Numbered from the stretch's first letter, positions 46,596-56,943 are shown. The stretch: DNA of 64,000 nucleotides from Pseudomonas azerbaijanoccidentalis (GCF_019145495.1 NZ_JAHSTU010000001.1:1-64000); one strand, 5' to 3'. A program made the numbers and translations. The notes: generated by a model from the sequence alone, not told the origin.

Positions 46596-48962
46596 TCAGA
46601 AATCGTATTTCACACCGAGCATGCCCTCGTAGCTATGGCTATCCCCATCAAACGATTTCTGATAGCCGGCGGAGATGAAGAACGTAACCTTCTTGTCTGC
46701 CTGGTAATCCACGCCAAGGTTGGCTTCCCACCAGCTTCCGCTGACATCCGCTTCGAAGGGCACGAAGCCGTTGGCCGAGGAAAACTCAGTCTTGGGCTGT
46801 CCCTTGAACTCATGCCAGACGCTGGGGCGTAACCAGCCGTTAGTGCGCAGCGTCTCGCCCTTGTCGTTCTCGCGGAACCAGTCTTTAGACGCGCGTACGC
46901 CGAGGCGGCCGATCAGCGAGTCGACATCCTTGAAGCGAACGTCGGCGGCGATATCGTCGCTGTTGTCGAGGTCGACATGGGAATAGATCAACTGGGCCTG
47001 CGGTTCGAGGTAAAGGTTTTCATTCTTGTGTTGGTCATCGCCCTCGTCGATCAAGAAGGGATATCCGCCCTCTACCGACGCGGTGTAACCCCAACCCTGG
47101 GTGTCCAGCTCATCGATGTCGCCCGGTTTTGCCTCGATGTCGAAGCGGTGCAGTTGCAGCACGCCATCCACATAGCCGCCGTCGGGACCGAAATGAGTCC
47201 AGTAGGCGCCCAGGCTGTAGGCGCGCAGTTCATCGTCGCCGGCACCGATGCCGGTGTAATGATCGACCCCGCCGGATATGTGGCCGATGGCCAGAGACAC
47301 ACCGGCTTGATCATGGCTGCCGTCGGTGTCCTCGCCGCGATACAGGTCAAGGCCGACCTGGAACGCCTGCATGTCGTAGTTGTAAGCCGGGGAGTCGCCA
47401 AACGGGCCGCTGTGGCCGCTCTCGCGCTCGCCATTGCGGAAGATCATCCGGCCCCAACCCAGCGAAGGTCCGTAGGTCTCTTCATGTTCCTTGGGCAGCG
47501 GGTCGGTGGGCATGCGCCGCTCTTCGGCCACCCGCTCGTGAAGGGTGTCGATCACGCCGCGGCTGTACACCAGCGCCATGGCGGGAATGGCGCCATAGAG
47601 CGAGGTTTCCGGACGGAAGTTCGGTACCGCCGGGTTAGGGGGCGTTGGGTCATCGGAGGGCACCGGAGGTGTCGGTTCGGCAGTGGAGCGCAGGTACCAG
47701 GCTTCGCCATTGGTGGCATCCACGCTGGAGCGATGCAGGGAGTACTCGTAGGGGCCGGCGATTGCCCGATTGCCCAGGCGAAAGGCATTGCTGGCGGTGG
47801 TGCCGCCATTCTGCGTGTCCACCACCAGGATGCCGTTTCCGGTGGTCAGCGCACCCTGACCGAGCAGGCCGCTTGCATCCCGGGCGTTGCGGATCAGCAA
47901 CGCGGTGTTGCCGGTGGCGAGTGGTGCCGCGCTACCGCCGTCGATCACCAATTTGTCCGAGGGCGAGCCGTCTTCCTGCAGGAAGGTGTTGAGCGCAATG
48001 ACGCCATCGCCACTGTAGTTGTTGACGGTTAGCGTCTTGAACACACCGCCTGCCGGTGGCGAGAAGTCGATCAGGCTGGGGTCGTTGACCAGGTTGGTCA
48101 CGTTCGAGTCCCCGGTCATGCGCCAGACGCTGTTATTGGTCAACGTCAGGTTGGAAACGCTGCCGGGCGCGGTGAAGGCTGAACCCGTCACCGTCGAACC
48201 GGAGAGGGTGATGGTGGCCAGTCCTGGGACTACGGGCGGTGCCGGCGCTGTGACCGGAGGCGACTGCAAGGGCGGCAGGGCGCCGGTAATCTCGTCCGGG
48301 AAGTCGGACGGACCGGTCAGGGGTGGGTGTGGCGCGGCCAGCAAAGGAAAGTCGTTGAGCGTGCCTACCCGCAGCCACTCGCTGGCACCCGTCACGGTCG
48401 AGTCGGTCAGCGTGATGTTCGCATCACCCGCGACACCGATAATCGGTCCGCTACTGTTATTCAGAGAGCTGCGGGTAAAGTCGGCCGTGGACACCGCCCC
48501 AGGTATGCCCAAGGCGTAGAGCGCCATCGAGTTGGCCCCGCGGGCCACCACTGAAGTATCGGTGCCGCTGATGCGCCCGCCGATGACCGCCACTGCACCG
48601 TGGGCTGTCGCCCCGATGGTCTGGATCGAACCCTGGTTGAGTGTCACCGAAGTGGGATTGTCGCGGGAAAAGGCACCATGGGCGCCGACGCCTTCAGTGA
48701 GTACCGTGGTGCGGTTGGCGACCACGTCGGCTTGCCCACGACCGGTGGGGGTTGAACCGTAGTTCTCGAGTACCGCGCGAAGCCCTGAGGCACCGGTGCC
48801 ATGGGTCGTGATCAAGGTATCGTTCAAGTTCACCGTGGCGGTACTCACCGCTTGGTCATTGCGCGCTTGAGCCTGTGCGCCGTATGCCTTGTTAGGTTTA
48901 GTCCAATCTGCGACTTTTTTCGCTAGCTTTGGCGAATTTCGGATCCAACTATCACCCGTCAT
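46596..48962 (-). pseudogene. Autotransporter lacking a signal peptide, probably 5'-truncated
   Basis: This 788-residue ORF has a beta-helix-like passenger (residues about 30-420, many T/N/G repeats), a Pro-rich linker (TPPVPSDDPTPPNP), and an autotransporter beta-barrel from about 510 to the terminal Phe (GMLGVKYDF). The start MTGDSWIRNSPKLAKK is hydrophilic. A stop lies in frame 14 codons upstream, within a terminator, so no signal peptide or promoter can be fitted. The barrel looks intact. It may be a relic after loss of the 5' end, or need an unseen fusion. Confidence 0.7.
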
Positions 48963-48983
48963 GAAGGGCTGCCTGCCACCATA

Positions 48984-49021
48984 AAAAACGCCCGCGAAGA
49001 TTTAGCCTCGCGGGCGTTTTT
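48984..49021. terminator. Strong bidirectional terminator
   Basis: Arms of 14 bp (AAAAACGCCCGCGA and TCGCGGGCGTTTTT) around a 10-nt loop, with A and T runs on either side. It follows the ACS transporter gene on the minus strand and ends only 22 bp before the autotransporter ATG. Confidence 0.95.
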
Positions 49022-49075
49022 ACTCATTTGATTACAGCGCGGCGCGTTTTAGTTCGCTGCGTGGTTACCAGGCAC

Positions 49076-50476
49076 TCAGAGGTCGGTAATTTCCTTGTGA
49101 CGTGGAACCAAAGCCTTCATCACACTCCACGCGACCAGATAGGCAACGGCGCAAATAGCGAACATGATCATGTAGCCGGTGTGGATATCACCAATCATTT
49201 TGTAGTGGTCAATTACCCAGCCGCCGATTTTTGTCATCACGACGCCTCCCAAGCCACCGGCCAAGCCGCCAATGCCAACGACTGAGGCAATCGATTTTTG
49301 CGGGAACATGTCGGATACCGTGGTGAAAATGTTGCACGACCACGCCTGGTGCGCCGACGCGCCCACCCCGATCAACAATACGGGTACCCAGAAACTGATG
49401 TAGCCGAACGGTTGCGCCAGCAATACCAGCAGCGGGAAGCAGGCAATCACCAGCATCGCTTTCATGCGACCGTCATACGGTGCATCGCCACGCGACATAA
49501 AATAGCTCGGGAACCAGCCACCACCAATACTGCCGACCATGGTCATGGTGTACAAAACGGACAGGGGGAGCACGATGGCCGAACCCTTCATGCCGTATTG
49601 GGCCGAGAGGTAGGTCGGAAGCCAGAACAGGAAGAACCACCACACGCCGTCGGTCATAAACTTGCCGAAGGCAAAGGCCCAGGTTTGGCGGTAGCTCAGC
49701 AATTTGAACCAGGATACTTTTTTCGCCTCGACGTTCGATCCCATCGGGTCGATGACTATTGGCGAATCGCTGCGGATGTAGGCCAACTCCTCTGCCGACA
49801 GGCGCTTTTGCTTTTCCGGGCTTTCATACAGCGCAATCCACACAGCCACCCAAACGAAACCCAGCCCCCCGATCACGATAAAGGCCGCTTCCCAGCCCCA
49901 GAGCGCGGCGATCAGCGGTACGCAAATCGGCGCCAGGATTGCGCCCACGTTCGCACCGGAATTGAAGATGCCGGTTGCAAATGAACGTTCTTTCTTCGGG
50001 AAGTATTCGGCAGTCGCCTTGATCGCGATTGGAAAGTTGCCCGCTTCGCCTATCGCCAGCACTGCACGCGACAGCATGAAACCGGCGATCGAAACCGGGA
50101 TAACGGCCAGGCCGATCGCCCCGGACAGGGAGGCGATGCCTTCACCCATCGGCACCGCAAAGGCGTGCATCACGGCACCTGTGGACCAAACCGCAATCGC
50201 CAGTATGTAAGCGGACTTGGTGCCGATCTTGTCGACCAATCGACCTGCAAACAGCATGGAAATCGCATAGACAAACTGAAAAACCGAGGCGATGTTGGCG
50301 TAGTCAGTGTTGCTCCAGCCAAATTGCGTCGACAGTTCAGGTGCCAGCAGACTGAGTACCTGGCGATCGAGGTAATTAACAGTGGTCGCAAAAAACAACA
50401 ACGCACAAATCGTCCAGCGATATTTGCCAACTGCTTGGCCAACGCGTTGCGGATTGATGGGCTCGTTTAGATTCAT
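49076..50476 (-). CDS. ACS-family MFS transporter (hexuronate/sugar-acid type)
   Basis: This 466-residue, 12-helix carrier is like ExuT/GudP: TVNYLDRQVLSLLAPEL in TM1, GRLVDKIGTKSAY in the first loop, and RAVLAIGEAGNFPIAIKATAEYF, split across TM4, typical of anion:cation symporters. It probably takes up a sugar acid or related organic anion. No enzyme gene is attached. Confidence 0.88.
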   Translation of the reverse strand: MNLNEPINPQRVGQAVGKYRWTICALLFFATTVNYLDRQVLSLLAPELSTQFGWSNTDYANIASVFQFVYAISMLFAGRLVDKIGTKSAYILAIAVWSTGAVMHAFAVPMGEGIASLSGAIGLAVIPVSIAGFMLSRAVLAIGEAGNFPIAIKATAEYFPKKERSFATGIFNSGANVGAILAPICVPLIAALWGWEAAFIVIGGLGFVWVAVWIALYESPEKQKRLSAEELAYIRSDSPIVIDPMGSNVEAKKVSWFKLLSYRQTWAFAFGKFMTDGVWWFFLFWLPTYLSAQYGMKGSAIVLPLSVLYTMTMVGSIGGGWFPSYFMSRGDAPYDGRMKAMLVIACFPLLVLLAQPFGYISFWVPVLLIGVGASAHQAWSCNIFTTVSDMFPQKSIASVVGIGGLAGGLGGVVMTKIGGWVIDHYKMIGDIHTGYMIMFAICAVAYLVAWSVMKALVPRHKEITDL

Positions 50477-51120
50477 GGCATCACTTTATTGTTGAATTAT
50501 GGTGATGATCTCTCGGTTTCAAGCGAGATCAGTTGGGTCTTAGTGCATTGCCAGTCTGTACATGGCCGACGCAGTGGCTGACATCGGCTGCTGTCATCGG
50601 CTTTCTCAAGCGTTCTTCAGCCTAATGGCCAAAAGCTGATGTGTAGCTCGCGCAGTCAAACGAGACGCACAGTCATGCGTACTCGACCGGAGCCCGCAAA
50701 AAGCAATCCACGTTCGAGGTATCAATATTGGCGTTGAGCAAAAAAGGAGGAGGGAGGCACGTAGGCGTCATGATGGGCATCGACTCATTATTATTTTTGA
50801 AGTCAGTTGATGACTATTCGTCAGTCATCGTACAACGTGGTCTTTATATCGATTTCTGTTGGGGGCTGTCAACGTGTTCTCTCACCGTCCGTCAGTCTTT
50901 AAAGCACAAACATACATAGGGTTTAAGGCTCTGGATTCGCGCGTTTGATTCTTCGAATGGTGGCACCGGCCGCTTATGCATCGGGCTGAATTGCGCGGTG
51001 TTGTCTGATGACAAGGTCGCCCAGCATGCCCGAGAAAATCCCGTTCAAGGGCCACACGCAAACGCCACCGGGCTTATGGTGCAGCAGGTTCTCGTAAGGT
51101 TGGATATCGCTGTTTTGGTT

Positions 51121-51136
51121 TTAATGGATCCATTAA
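51121..51136. promoter_or_regulatory. VanR operator 1 (perfect 16-bp palindrome)
   Basis: TTAATGGATCCATTAA is fully symmetric. The core resembles the ATTGGATCCAAT site reported for Acinetobacter VanR. It lies 23 bp upstream of the -35 hexamer and 63 bp, centre to centre, from operator 2, about six helical turns. Confidence 0.7.
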
Positions 51137-51158
51137 TGTTCATTTGTCCGCAAAAAGC

Positions 51159-51196
51159 TTGACGAATATCAGGTTTGTCCGCTCAAATGGATCCAT
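51159..51196 (+). promoter_or_regulatory. vanA promoter with VanR operator 2
   Basis: TTGACG (51159-51164), an 18-bp spacer and TCAAAT (51183-51188) form a sigma70-like promoter. ATGGATCCAT (51187-51196) overlaps its -10 and start region, the place where a repressor blocks polymerase. vanA starts 27 bp further on. Confidence 0.68.
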
Positions 51197-51223
51197 AAAA
51201 ACAAGCCTGTCCCGGAGAACCTT

Positions 51224-52282
51224 ATGTATCCGAAAAACACCTGGTATGTCGCCTGCACCCCCGACGAGATCGCTTCCAAGCCCCTGGGGCGGCAGATTTG
51301 CGGTGAGAAAATCGTCTTCTATCGTGGGAAAGAAGGGCGCGTGGCCGCCGTCGAGGATTTTTGCCCGCACCGCGGCGCCCCCCTTTCGCTGGGTTATGTC
51401 GAGAACGGCAACCTGGTCTGTGGTTACCATGGCCTGGTCATGGGCTGCGATGGCAAGACCGTCGAAATGCCGGGTCAGCGCGTACGGGGCTTTCCGTGCA
51501 ACAAGACCTACGCCGTTGAAGAACGTTACGGGTTCATCTGGGTCTGGCCTGGTGAGCAGGACAAGGCTGATCCTGCGTTGATCCATCATCTGGAATGGGC
51601 GGTCAGCGAGGAATGGGCCTATGGCGGCGGGCTGTTCCACATCAATTGCGACTATCGGTTGATGATCGATAACCTGATGGACCTCACCCACGAAACCTAC
51701 GTGCACGCCTCGAGCATCGGCCAGAAAGAGATCGATGAAGTGGCGCCGGTCACCACTGTCGAAGGTGACGAAGTGGTCACCGCACGGCACATGGAAAACA
51801 TCATGGCGCCGCCGTTCTGGCGCATGGCCCTGCGTGGCAACAACCTGGCCGACGACGTGCCGGTGGACCGCTGGCAGATCTGCCGCTTCAGTCCACCCAG
51901 CCACGTGTTGATCGAGGTGGGCGTAGCCCACGCCGGCAAAGGCGGTTACCACGCCGAGCCGCAACACAAGGCCGCGAGCATCGTGGTCGACTTCATTACT
52001 CCGGAAACCGAGACGTCGATCTGGTATTTCTGGGGCATGGCGCGCAATTTCAATCCCCACGACGAAGAACTGACCGCCACCATCCGCGAGGGCCAGGGCA
52101 AGATTTTCAGCGAAGACCTGGACATGCTCGAACAGCAGCAGAAGAACCTGCTGGCCAACCCCGAGCGTAACCTGCTCAAGCTCAATATCGATGCCGGTGG
52201 CGTGCAGTCCCGCCGCGTGCTGGAGCGCTTCATCGCCCGTGAGCGCGCGCCCGCTGTCGAGCTGATTGCCACGGCCAACTAG
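51224..52282 (+). CDS. vanA: Vanillate O-demethylase, oxygenase subunit
   Basis: This 352-residue Rieske oxygenase has [2Fe-2S] ligands in CPHRGAPLSLG and CGYHGL. The mononuclear-iron facial triad region is DLTHETYVH, with a downstream Asp. With VanB it converts vanillate to protocatechuate and formaldehyde. The ribosome site GGAG is eight bases before the ATG. It is first of vanAB and controlled by two GGATCC-centred operators. Confidence 0.96.
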   Translation: MYPKNTWYVACTPDEIASKPLGRQICGEKIVFYRGKEGRVAAVEDFCPHRGAPLSLGYVENGNLVCGYHGLVMGCDGKTVEMPGQRVRGFPCNKTYAVEERYGFIWVWPGEQDKADPALIHHLEWAVSEEWAYGGGLFHINCDYRLMIDNLMDLTHETYVHASSIGQKEIDEVAPVTTVEGDEVVTARHMENIMAPPFWRMALRGNNLADDVPVDRWQICRFSPPSHVLIEVGVAHAGKGGYHAEPQHKAASIVVDFITPETETSIWYFWGMARNFNPHDEELTATIREGQGKIFSEDLDMLEQQQKNLLANPERNLLKLNIDAGGVQSRRVLERFIARERAPAVELIATAN

Positions 52283-52356
52283 CTCGAACGCGAGGCCAGT
52301 CCACTCCCATTGATCCTGTCTGCGGCCACTGCGGTGGCCGGTTTTGAAGGTGCGCC

Positions 52357-53307
52357 ATGATTGAAGTCGTCGTGACATCCCGCAACAACGAAGCGCTGGA
52401 TATTTGCAGCTACGAGCTGGCCTGTGCACAAGGCGGGCAATTGCCCGGCTTCAGTGCCGGTGCGCACATCGACGTGCATCTGCCCGGCGGGCTGATCCGC
52501 CAGTACTCGCTGTGCAATCACCCGCAAGAGCGCCATCGCTACCTGATCGGCGTACTCAAGGACACTGCCTCGCGCGGCGGTTCCCAGAGCCTGCACGAGC
52601 AGATCAACAGCGGCGACCGCCTGTTCATCAGCGAGCCGCGCAACCTGTTCCCGCTAGTGGCTGAGGGCCGGCGCAGCCTGTTGTTCGCCGGCGGCATCGG
52701 CATCACCCCGATCCTGTGCATGGCCGAGCAACTGGCTCACAGCGGTGCGGATTTCGAGCTGCATTACTGTGCGCGTTCCAGCGAGAGGGCGGCGTTTGTC
52801 GAGCGACTCAAAGGCGCCACCTTTGCCGATCGCGTGCACCTGCATTTCGACGAAGAAGCCGATTCGCGCCTGGATGCGGCCAGGGTCCTGGCCAATCCGC
52901 AGCCGGATGTGCACCTGTACGTCTGCGGTCCTTCAGGTTTCATGCAGCATGTGCTCGACAGCGCCAAGGCACAGGGCTGGAGCGACGAGCACTTGCACCG
53001 TGAATACTTCGCCGCGGCGCCGGTGGATACCAGTGCCGATGGCTCGTTCCAGGTCAAGCTGGCCAGCAGCGGGAAGGTGTTCGACGTTCCAGCCGACAAG
53101 ACGGTGGTCCAGGTGCTGGAAAGTCACGGCGTCGAGATTGCGCTTTCCTGCGAGCAGGGCATCTGCGGCACCTGCCTGACCCGTGTGCTGGAAGGGGTGC
53201 CGGAGCACCGCGACCTGTTCCTCACCGAAGAAGAGCAAGCGGCCAATGATCAGTTCACGCCTTGCTGTTCGAGGGCCAAGTCCAAGTTGTTAGTGCTGGA
53301 CCTCTGA
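52357..53307 (+). CDS. vanB: Vanillate O-demethylase, reductase subunit
   Basis: This 316-residue phthalate-dioxygenase-reductase type protein has an FMN domain with RQYSLCNHP, an NADH domain with FAGGIGITPILCMAEQL, and a C-terminal plant-type ferredoxin with CEQGICGTC and CCSRAK. It passes electrons from NADH to VanA. It lies 74 bp after vanA and converges with vanR, 9 bp apart. Confidence 0.96.
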   Translation: MIEVVVTSRNNEALDICSYELACAQGGQLPGFSAGAHIDVHLPGGLIRQYSLCNHPQERHRYLIGVLKDTASRGGSQSLHEQINSGDRLFISEPRNLFPLVAEGRRSLLFAGGIGITPILCMAEQLAHSGADFELHYCARSSERAAFVERLKGATFADRVHLHFDEEADSRLDAARVLANPQPDVHLYVCGPSGFMQHVLDSAKAQGWSDEHLHREYFAAAPVDTSADGSFQVKLASSGKVFDVPADKTVVQVLESHGVEIALSCEQGICGTCLTRVLEGVPEHRDLFLTEEEQAANDQFTPCCSRAKSKLLVLDL

Positions 53308-53316
53308 CCCTGTCGA

Positions 53317-54030
53317 TTACTCGCCGCGGGCGATCACTTTCATCCGGTCGCCGTTGTTGATCGCACCGAAGACCTCGGCGTAGCGCAGTGTCGCATTGGC
53401 GTGTTCGCGCATGATGGCTTCAGCGCGTGCGCCCTGGCGGCTGACCAATGCGTCGAAGACCGAATGATGTTGCATGTGTGCGAAGTTGAAGCGCCGGTAT
53501 TCGCGCGCCATGTCCTGGCGATCGATCGCCAGCGCCGACACTGAAGCGAAAGGGCGATGGTCGTTGCGCGCCAGGGCTTCGGCAATCGCCGGGTTGGCGC
53601 TGCTGTCGACAATTACCTGATGAAAGCGCATGTTGAGGTCATGAAACGCCTCGAGGTCTTCTTCCGTCACGTAGCCCTTGTCGAACAGCGCATCGCCTTG
53701 CACCAGGCATTCGCGCAGCGCCGCCTGGGCTTCTTCACTCAAGCCGCGTTCGGCACTCTGCCGCGCCGCCAGACCCTCCAGCACCCCGCGCACCTCCACG
53801 GCCCCGGCGATATCGTCGGCACTCACCGAGCGCACCTGATAACCCCGCCCGCCATGGCGCACCAGCAAGCCTTCCTGCTCCAGGGTCAGGAAGGCCATGC
53901 GCACCGGCATGCGCGAGACGCCGAAGCGTTCCGCCGTCGGGATCTCCATCAGCCGTTCGCCGGCCGCCAGCTCGCCCGAAGCAATCATTTTGCGCAGTGC
54001 GACCAGCACCATTTGACCCGGTTTGCTCAT
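53317..54030 (-). CDS. vanR: GntR/FCD-family repressor of vanillate genes
   Basis: This 237-residue regulator has an N-terminal winged helix (ELAAGERLMEIPTAERFGVSR, split) and a C-terminal FCD domain (FHDLNMRFHQVIVD, HMQHHSVFDAL) with metal-binding histidines. I chose ATG 54030, preceded by GGAAG, which gives the usual VanR length. Vanillate should release it from the ATGGATCCAT sites at 51121-51196 and 56934-56943. Confidence 0.9.
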   Translation of the reverse strand: MSKPGQMVLVALRKMIASGELAAGERLMEIPTAERFGVSRMPVRMAFLTLEQEGLLVRHGGRGYQVRSVSADDIAGAVEVRGVLEGLAARQSAERGLSEEAQAALRECLVQGDALFDKGYVTEEDLEAFHDLNMRFHQVIVDSSANPAIAEALARNDHRPFASVSALAIDRQDMAREYRRFNFAHMQHHSVFDALVSRQGARAEAIMREHANATLRYAEVFGAINNGDRMKVIARGE

Positions 54031-54114
54031 GCAGGCGACTTCCAGAAGTTGGTCCGCCATAGTAGCGCAAGGAGGGGATAGATGCAGGGGCGACAAGCGC
54101 CCCTGGCGGGAGGA

Positions 54115-55365
54115 TCAGAGAGACAGCGGGTAGCTGACGATAACGCGGGTCTGATCGAAGTCGCTGTTGAAACTGCGACGGTTGGTGGCGTTGTTGACCC
54201 GCACGCTGAGATTTTTCAGCGGGCCACTTTGCAGGGTGTAGCTGACCTCGGTGTCGCGTTCCCATTCCTTGCCATTGCTGCCGGTCTTGGTGGTGGCGTT
54301 GTCGCCATGGCCGTAGCGGGTCATCAGCAGCAGGCCGGGAATGCCGACGGCGACGAAGTTGTAGTCATAACGCGCCTGCCAGGAGCGCTCGTCAGCGTTG
54401 CTGAAATTGCCGTTGAACATGTCGTTGCCCAGGGTCCGTCCGCTGCTGCCATATACCGACATCCAGCCGGTATCGCCGCTGACCTTTTGCAGCCCCAGGT
54501 ACAGGGTATGGCCACCCAGGTTGGCCGAGAATAGCCCGTAGGCGGTATGGCTTTGCACGTTGCCGATCAGGGCGCTGCCGTCATCCTTGTCGATGAAGTA
54601 GCCCAGGTTTGCGCCCAGGGTCCAGTCACCGACTTTCTGTTTGTGCAGCAGGTTCAGATAGCTTTGCTGATAGATGTCTTCGAGCTGCGAGTACCAGGCA
54701 CCGATCTGAGTCTGTTGTTCGTTGAAGCGGTATTCGGCGCCCGCATAGTTGAAGCCGTCCGACTTGACGGTGGGCGCAGCCCAGGCTGAAAGGTCTTGCA
54801 TGTCCGAGGAGTTGCGCAGGCTCACCGAGGTGTATTGACCGCCCTGCAGGCTCAGACCGGGGAGTTCCCGGGACACCAGCATGGCGCCCTGGAAGGTTTG
54901 TGGCAGCAAGCGTCCGTCGTCGTAGCGCAGCAGCGGAATATCCGGCATGAGCTCGCCGAGCATCAGCTCGGTGTCGGACATTCGCATTTTTGCCGCCAGC
55001 CCGGCGCGCCCATAGTCGTCGGCGGCGCGACCATCGTCATGCACCGGCAGCAGCTCCGAACCGCTGCGTTGCGGGCCACTGTCGAGCTTGACGCCCAGCA
55101 TCGCGATACCATCAAGGCCAAAGCCGACAACGCCCGGGGTATAACCGGAGCTGAACTTGAGGATCGCGCCCTGGGCCCATTCCTCGATCTTGCTCTTGCT
55201 GGCGCCGGGGTCGTTGAAGTCCCGATTGAAGTAGTAGTTTCGCAGGGTCAGGCTGGTCTTGGAGTCTTCGAAAAAACCGCTGCTTTCAGCGTGTGCCGAA
55301 GGCATCAGGGCAAGCGCCATTGCACCGCCGAACAAAGCCCGGGGAGGGAGAGGGAAGCAAGTCAT
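54115..55365 (-). CDS. OprD-family porin for vanillate (OpdK/VanP-like)
   Basis: This 416-residue porin has a signal peptide ending MPSAHAESS and the family start GFFEDSKTSLTLRNYYFNRDF. GVVGFGLDGIAMLGVKLD and RLLPQTFQG follow, with a terminal strand ending in Leu. I chose ATG 55365; the longer frame overlaps the carrier gene. It lies 62 bp after the vanK-like gene on the same strand, so both are probably co-transcribed for vanillate uptake. Confidence 0.9.
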   Translation of the reverse strand: MTCFPLPPRALFGGAMALALMPSAHAESSGFFEDSKTSLTLRNYYFNRDFNDPGASKSKIEEWAQGAILKFSSGYTPGVVGFGLDGIAMLGVKLDSGPQRSGSELLPVHDDGRAADDYGRAGLAAKMRMSDTELMLGELMPDIPLLRYDDGRLLPQTFQGAMLVSRELPGLSLQGGQYTSVSLRNSSDMQDLSAWAAPTVKSDGFNYAGAEYRFNEQQTQIGAWYSQLEDIYQQSYLNLLHKQKVGDWTLGANLGYFIDKDDGSALIGNVQSHTAYGLFSANLGGHTLYLGLQKVSGDTGWMSVYGSSGRTLGNDMFNGNFSNADERSWQARYDYNFVAVGIPGLLLMTRYGHGDNATTKTGSNGKEWERDTEVSYTLQSGPLKNLSVRVNNATNRRSFNSDFDQTRVIVSYPLSL

Positions 55366-55427
55366 TATTGTTGTTTTCCTGGAGGATGTTGTCAGTAGCG
55401 AGGGCGGGGCCTCGCTACTGTTTTGGG

Positions 55428-56762
55428 TCAGGCCTGGCTGGGTTGGGCGGCAGGCTGCGCCGGGGCCTTGGGTCGCAGTTGCAGCAACACGACAGCGGCA
55501 ATCACGAAGACCACGGCAAATACCCCATACAGGTGCAGTGGCTGCCAACCGCTGTCGAGCAATAGGCCGGCGACGGTGGGCGACAGGATCGCGCCGATAC
55601 GCCCGATACCGATGCCCCAACCGACCCCAGTGGTGCGCACTGAAGCGTCGTAGATAATTGGCGACAGCGCGTACAAGCCAGCCACGCAACCGTTGACGAA
55701 CAAGCCGATCAACAGGCCGAGGCCCAGTGCCATCGAGACCGATGACGCAGAGCCGACGAACAGCACCAGCAGGCCCGCGGTAATCAACATGAACACCGAC
55801 AGCACTCGGGTCAGCCGCCAGCGCGAGGCCAGGCCGCCTATCAGCGCGGCGCCGAAGATGCCGCCGACGCTCAGGAGCACGCCGCCGCTGATGCCTTGCT
55901 GTGCCGTTAGCCCTGCCGAGACCAACAGCTTCGGCGTCCAGCTCATTACGAAGTAGAAGCCGAACATCACCAGGAAGAACAGCAGCCAGATCAGCAGGGT
56001 GGTGCGCCGGGATTCAGGCGAGAGCAATTGCGCCAGGCGGCCACGGCCGGAAGTCGGCGCCGAAAGGGCGACGGGCAGTTCGCGCAGTGCCGGCTGGCCG
56101 AGACGGGCCGCCAGGCGATTGATGCGAACCAGGGCATTCGCGGGGCGACTGGCGATCAGGAAGTCCAGCGATTCAGGCAAATACAGCAGTACCAAAGGAA
56201 TCACCGCCAGGGTCACGACGCCGCCGAAGATGAACACCGAACGCCAGCCAAAGTGTGTCAGCAACCACACCGACAACAGTCCGCCCAGGGTCGCGCCCAA
56301 GGCATAACCGGTGGATTGCAGGCTCACCGCCAAACCGCGCCAGCGCTTGTTGGCATATTCACTGGCAATCACGTTACTGCTGGCCAGGATTCCCCCGATC
56401 CCCAGGCCGGTCAGCCCGCGCAGCAGTGCCAGTTGCAGCGGCGTCTGGCTCAGGGCCGACAACAGCATGCCGGCACCCGAAAGCAGCAGGCAAAACAGGA
56501 TCAATGGCCGGCGTCCATAACGATCCGCCCATGGCGCAATGAACAGCGAGCCTGCCGCCATGCCAAACAATCCGGCACTCAACAACAAGCCGATCTGCGC
56601 GCCGTTCAAACCCCATTCGGCAGACACCGAGGACGCCGTGAAGGCCATCACCAGCACGTCGAAACCATCGATCATGTTCAGGACAATACAGATGCCCACG
56701 GCCAGCCACTGGAAGTGTGCCATGGGACGCTCATCGACCACGCTTTTCAGATCGACACTCAT
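55428..56762 (-). CDS. vanK: AAHS-family aromatic acid carrier (VanK/PcaK-like)
   Basis: This 444-residue, 12-helix carrier has NMIDGFDVLVMAFTASSV in TM1, APWADRYGRRPL in the first loop, and GLTGLGIGGILASSNVIASE in TM4. It belongs to the PcaK/VanK group of vanillate and protocatechuate symporters. I chose ATG 56762 after GAGGGG. Upstream DNA holds a VanR-type and a PcaR-type box. Confidence 0.88.
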   Translation of the reverse strand: MSVDLKSVVDERPMAHFQWLAVGICIVLNMIDGFDVLVMAFTASSVSAEWGLNGAQIGLLLSAGLFGMAAGSLFIAPWADRYGRRPLILFCLLLSGAGMLLSALSQTPLQLALLRGLTGLGIGGILASSNVIASEYANKRWRGLAVSLQSTGYALGATLGGLLSVWLLTHFGWRSVFIFGGVVTLAVIPLVLLYLPESLDFLIASRPANALVRINRLAARLGQPALRELPVALSAPTSGRGRLAQLLSPESRRTTLLIWLLFFLVMFGFYFVMSWTPKLLVSAGLTAQQGISGGVLLSVGGIFGAALIGGLASRWRLTRVLSVFMLITAGLLVLFVGSASSVSMALGLGLLIGLFVNGCVAGLYALSPIIYDASVRTTGVGWGIGIGRIGAILSPTVAGLLLDSGWQPLHLYGVFAVVFVIAAVVLLQLRPKAPAQPAAQPSQA

Positions 56763-56933
56763 GGCTGCCCCTCGAGAAGAGGCTGCGCAACGACAAAGCG
56801 AGAAAGGCACACGAAGCTGGGTGCAAGCCGAAGCTCCAACCCTATTGAGAACTCATTCATCCCGACACCCTTGTTATTTTTATGAGCGGGCAGGCGCTGT
56901 ACCTGACACCGTGCAGTGGCAGTCAATCAATTT

Positions 56934-56943
56934 ATGGATCCAT
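56934..56943. promoter_or_regulatory. VanR operator 3 (ATGGATCCAT)
   Basis: This is the same exact 10-bp palindrome as the vanA operator 2, 172 bp upstream of the carrier start. Three exact copies within 5.9 kb around van genes, where about 0.06 are expected by chance in the window, argue for a common regulator. Confidence 0.6.

Larger units (their letters stand above)
50477..51223. other. Long intergenic region before vanA
   Basis: This 747-bp spacer holds no convincing gene. A 47-codon open stretch on the minus strand near 50978-51117 is of unclear meaning, and a 63-codon plus-strand frame at 50728 lacks support. The right end carries two VanR-type operators and the vanA promoter, listed separately. 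Confidence 0.5.

Noticed and set aside
50978..51117. 47-codon minus-strand open stretch upstream of vanA, possibly a gene remnant
   Set aside because: Protein-like (YENLLHHKPGG) but with no start, no ribosome site and no recognised family; could be chance.
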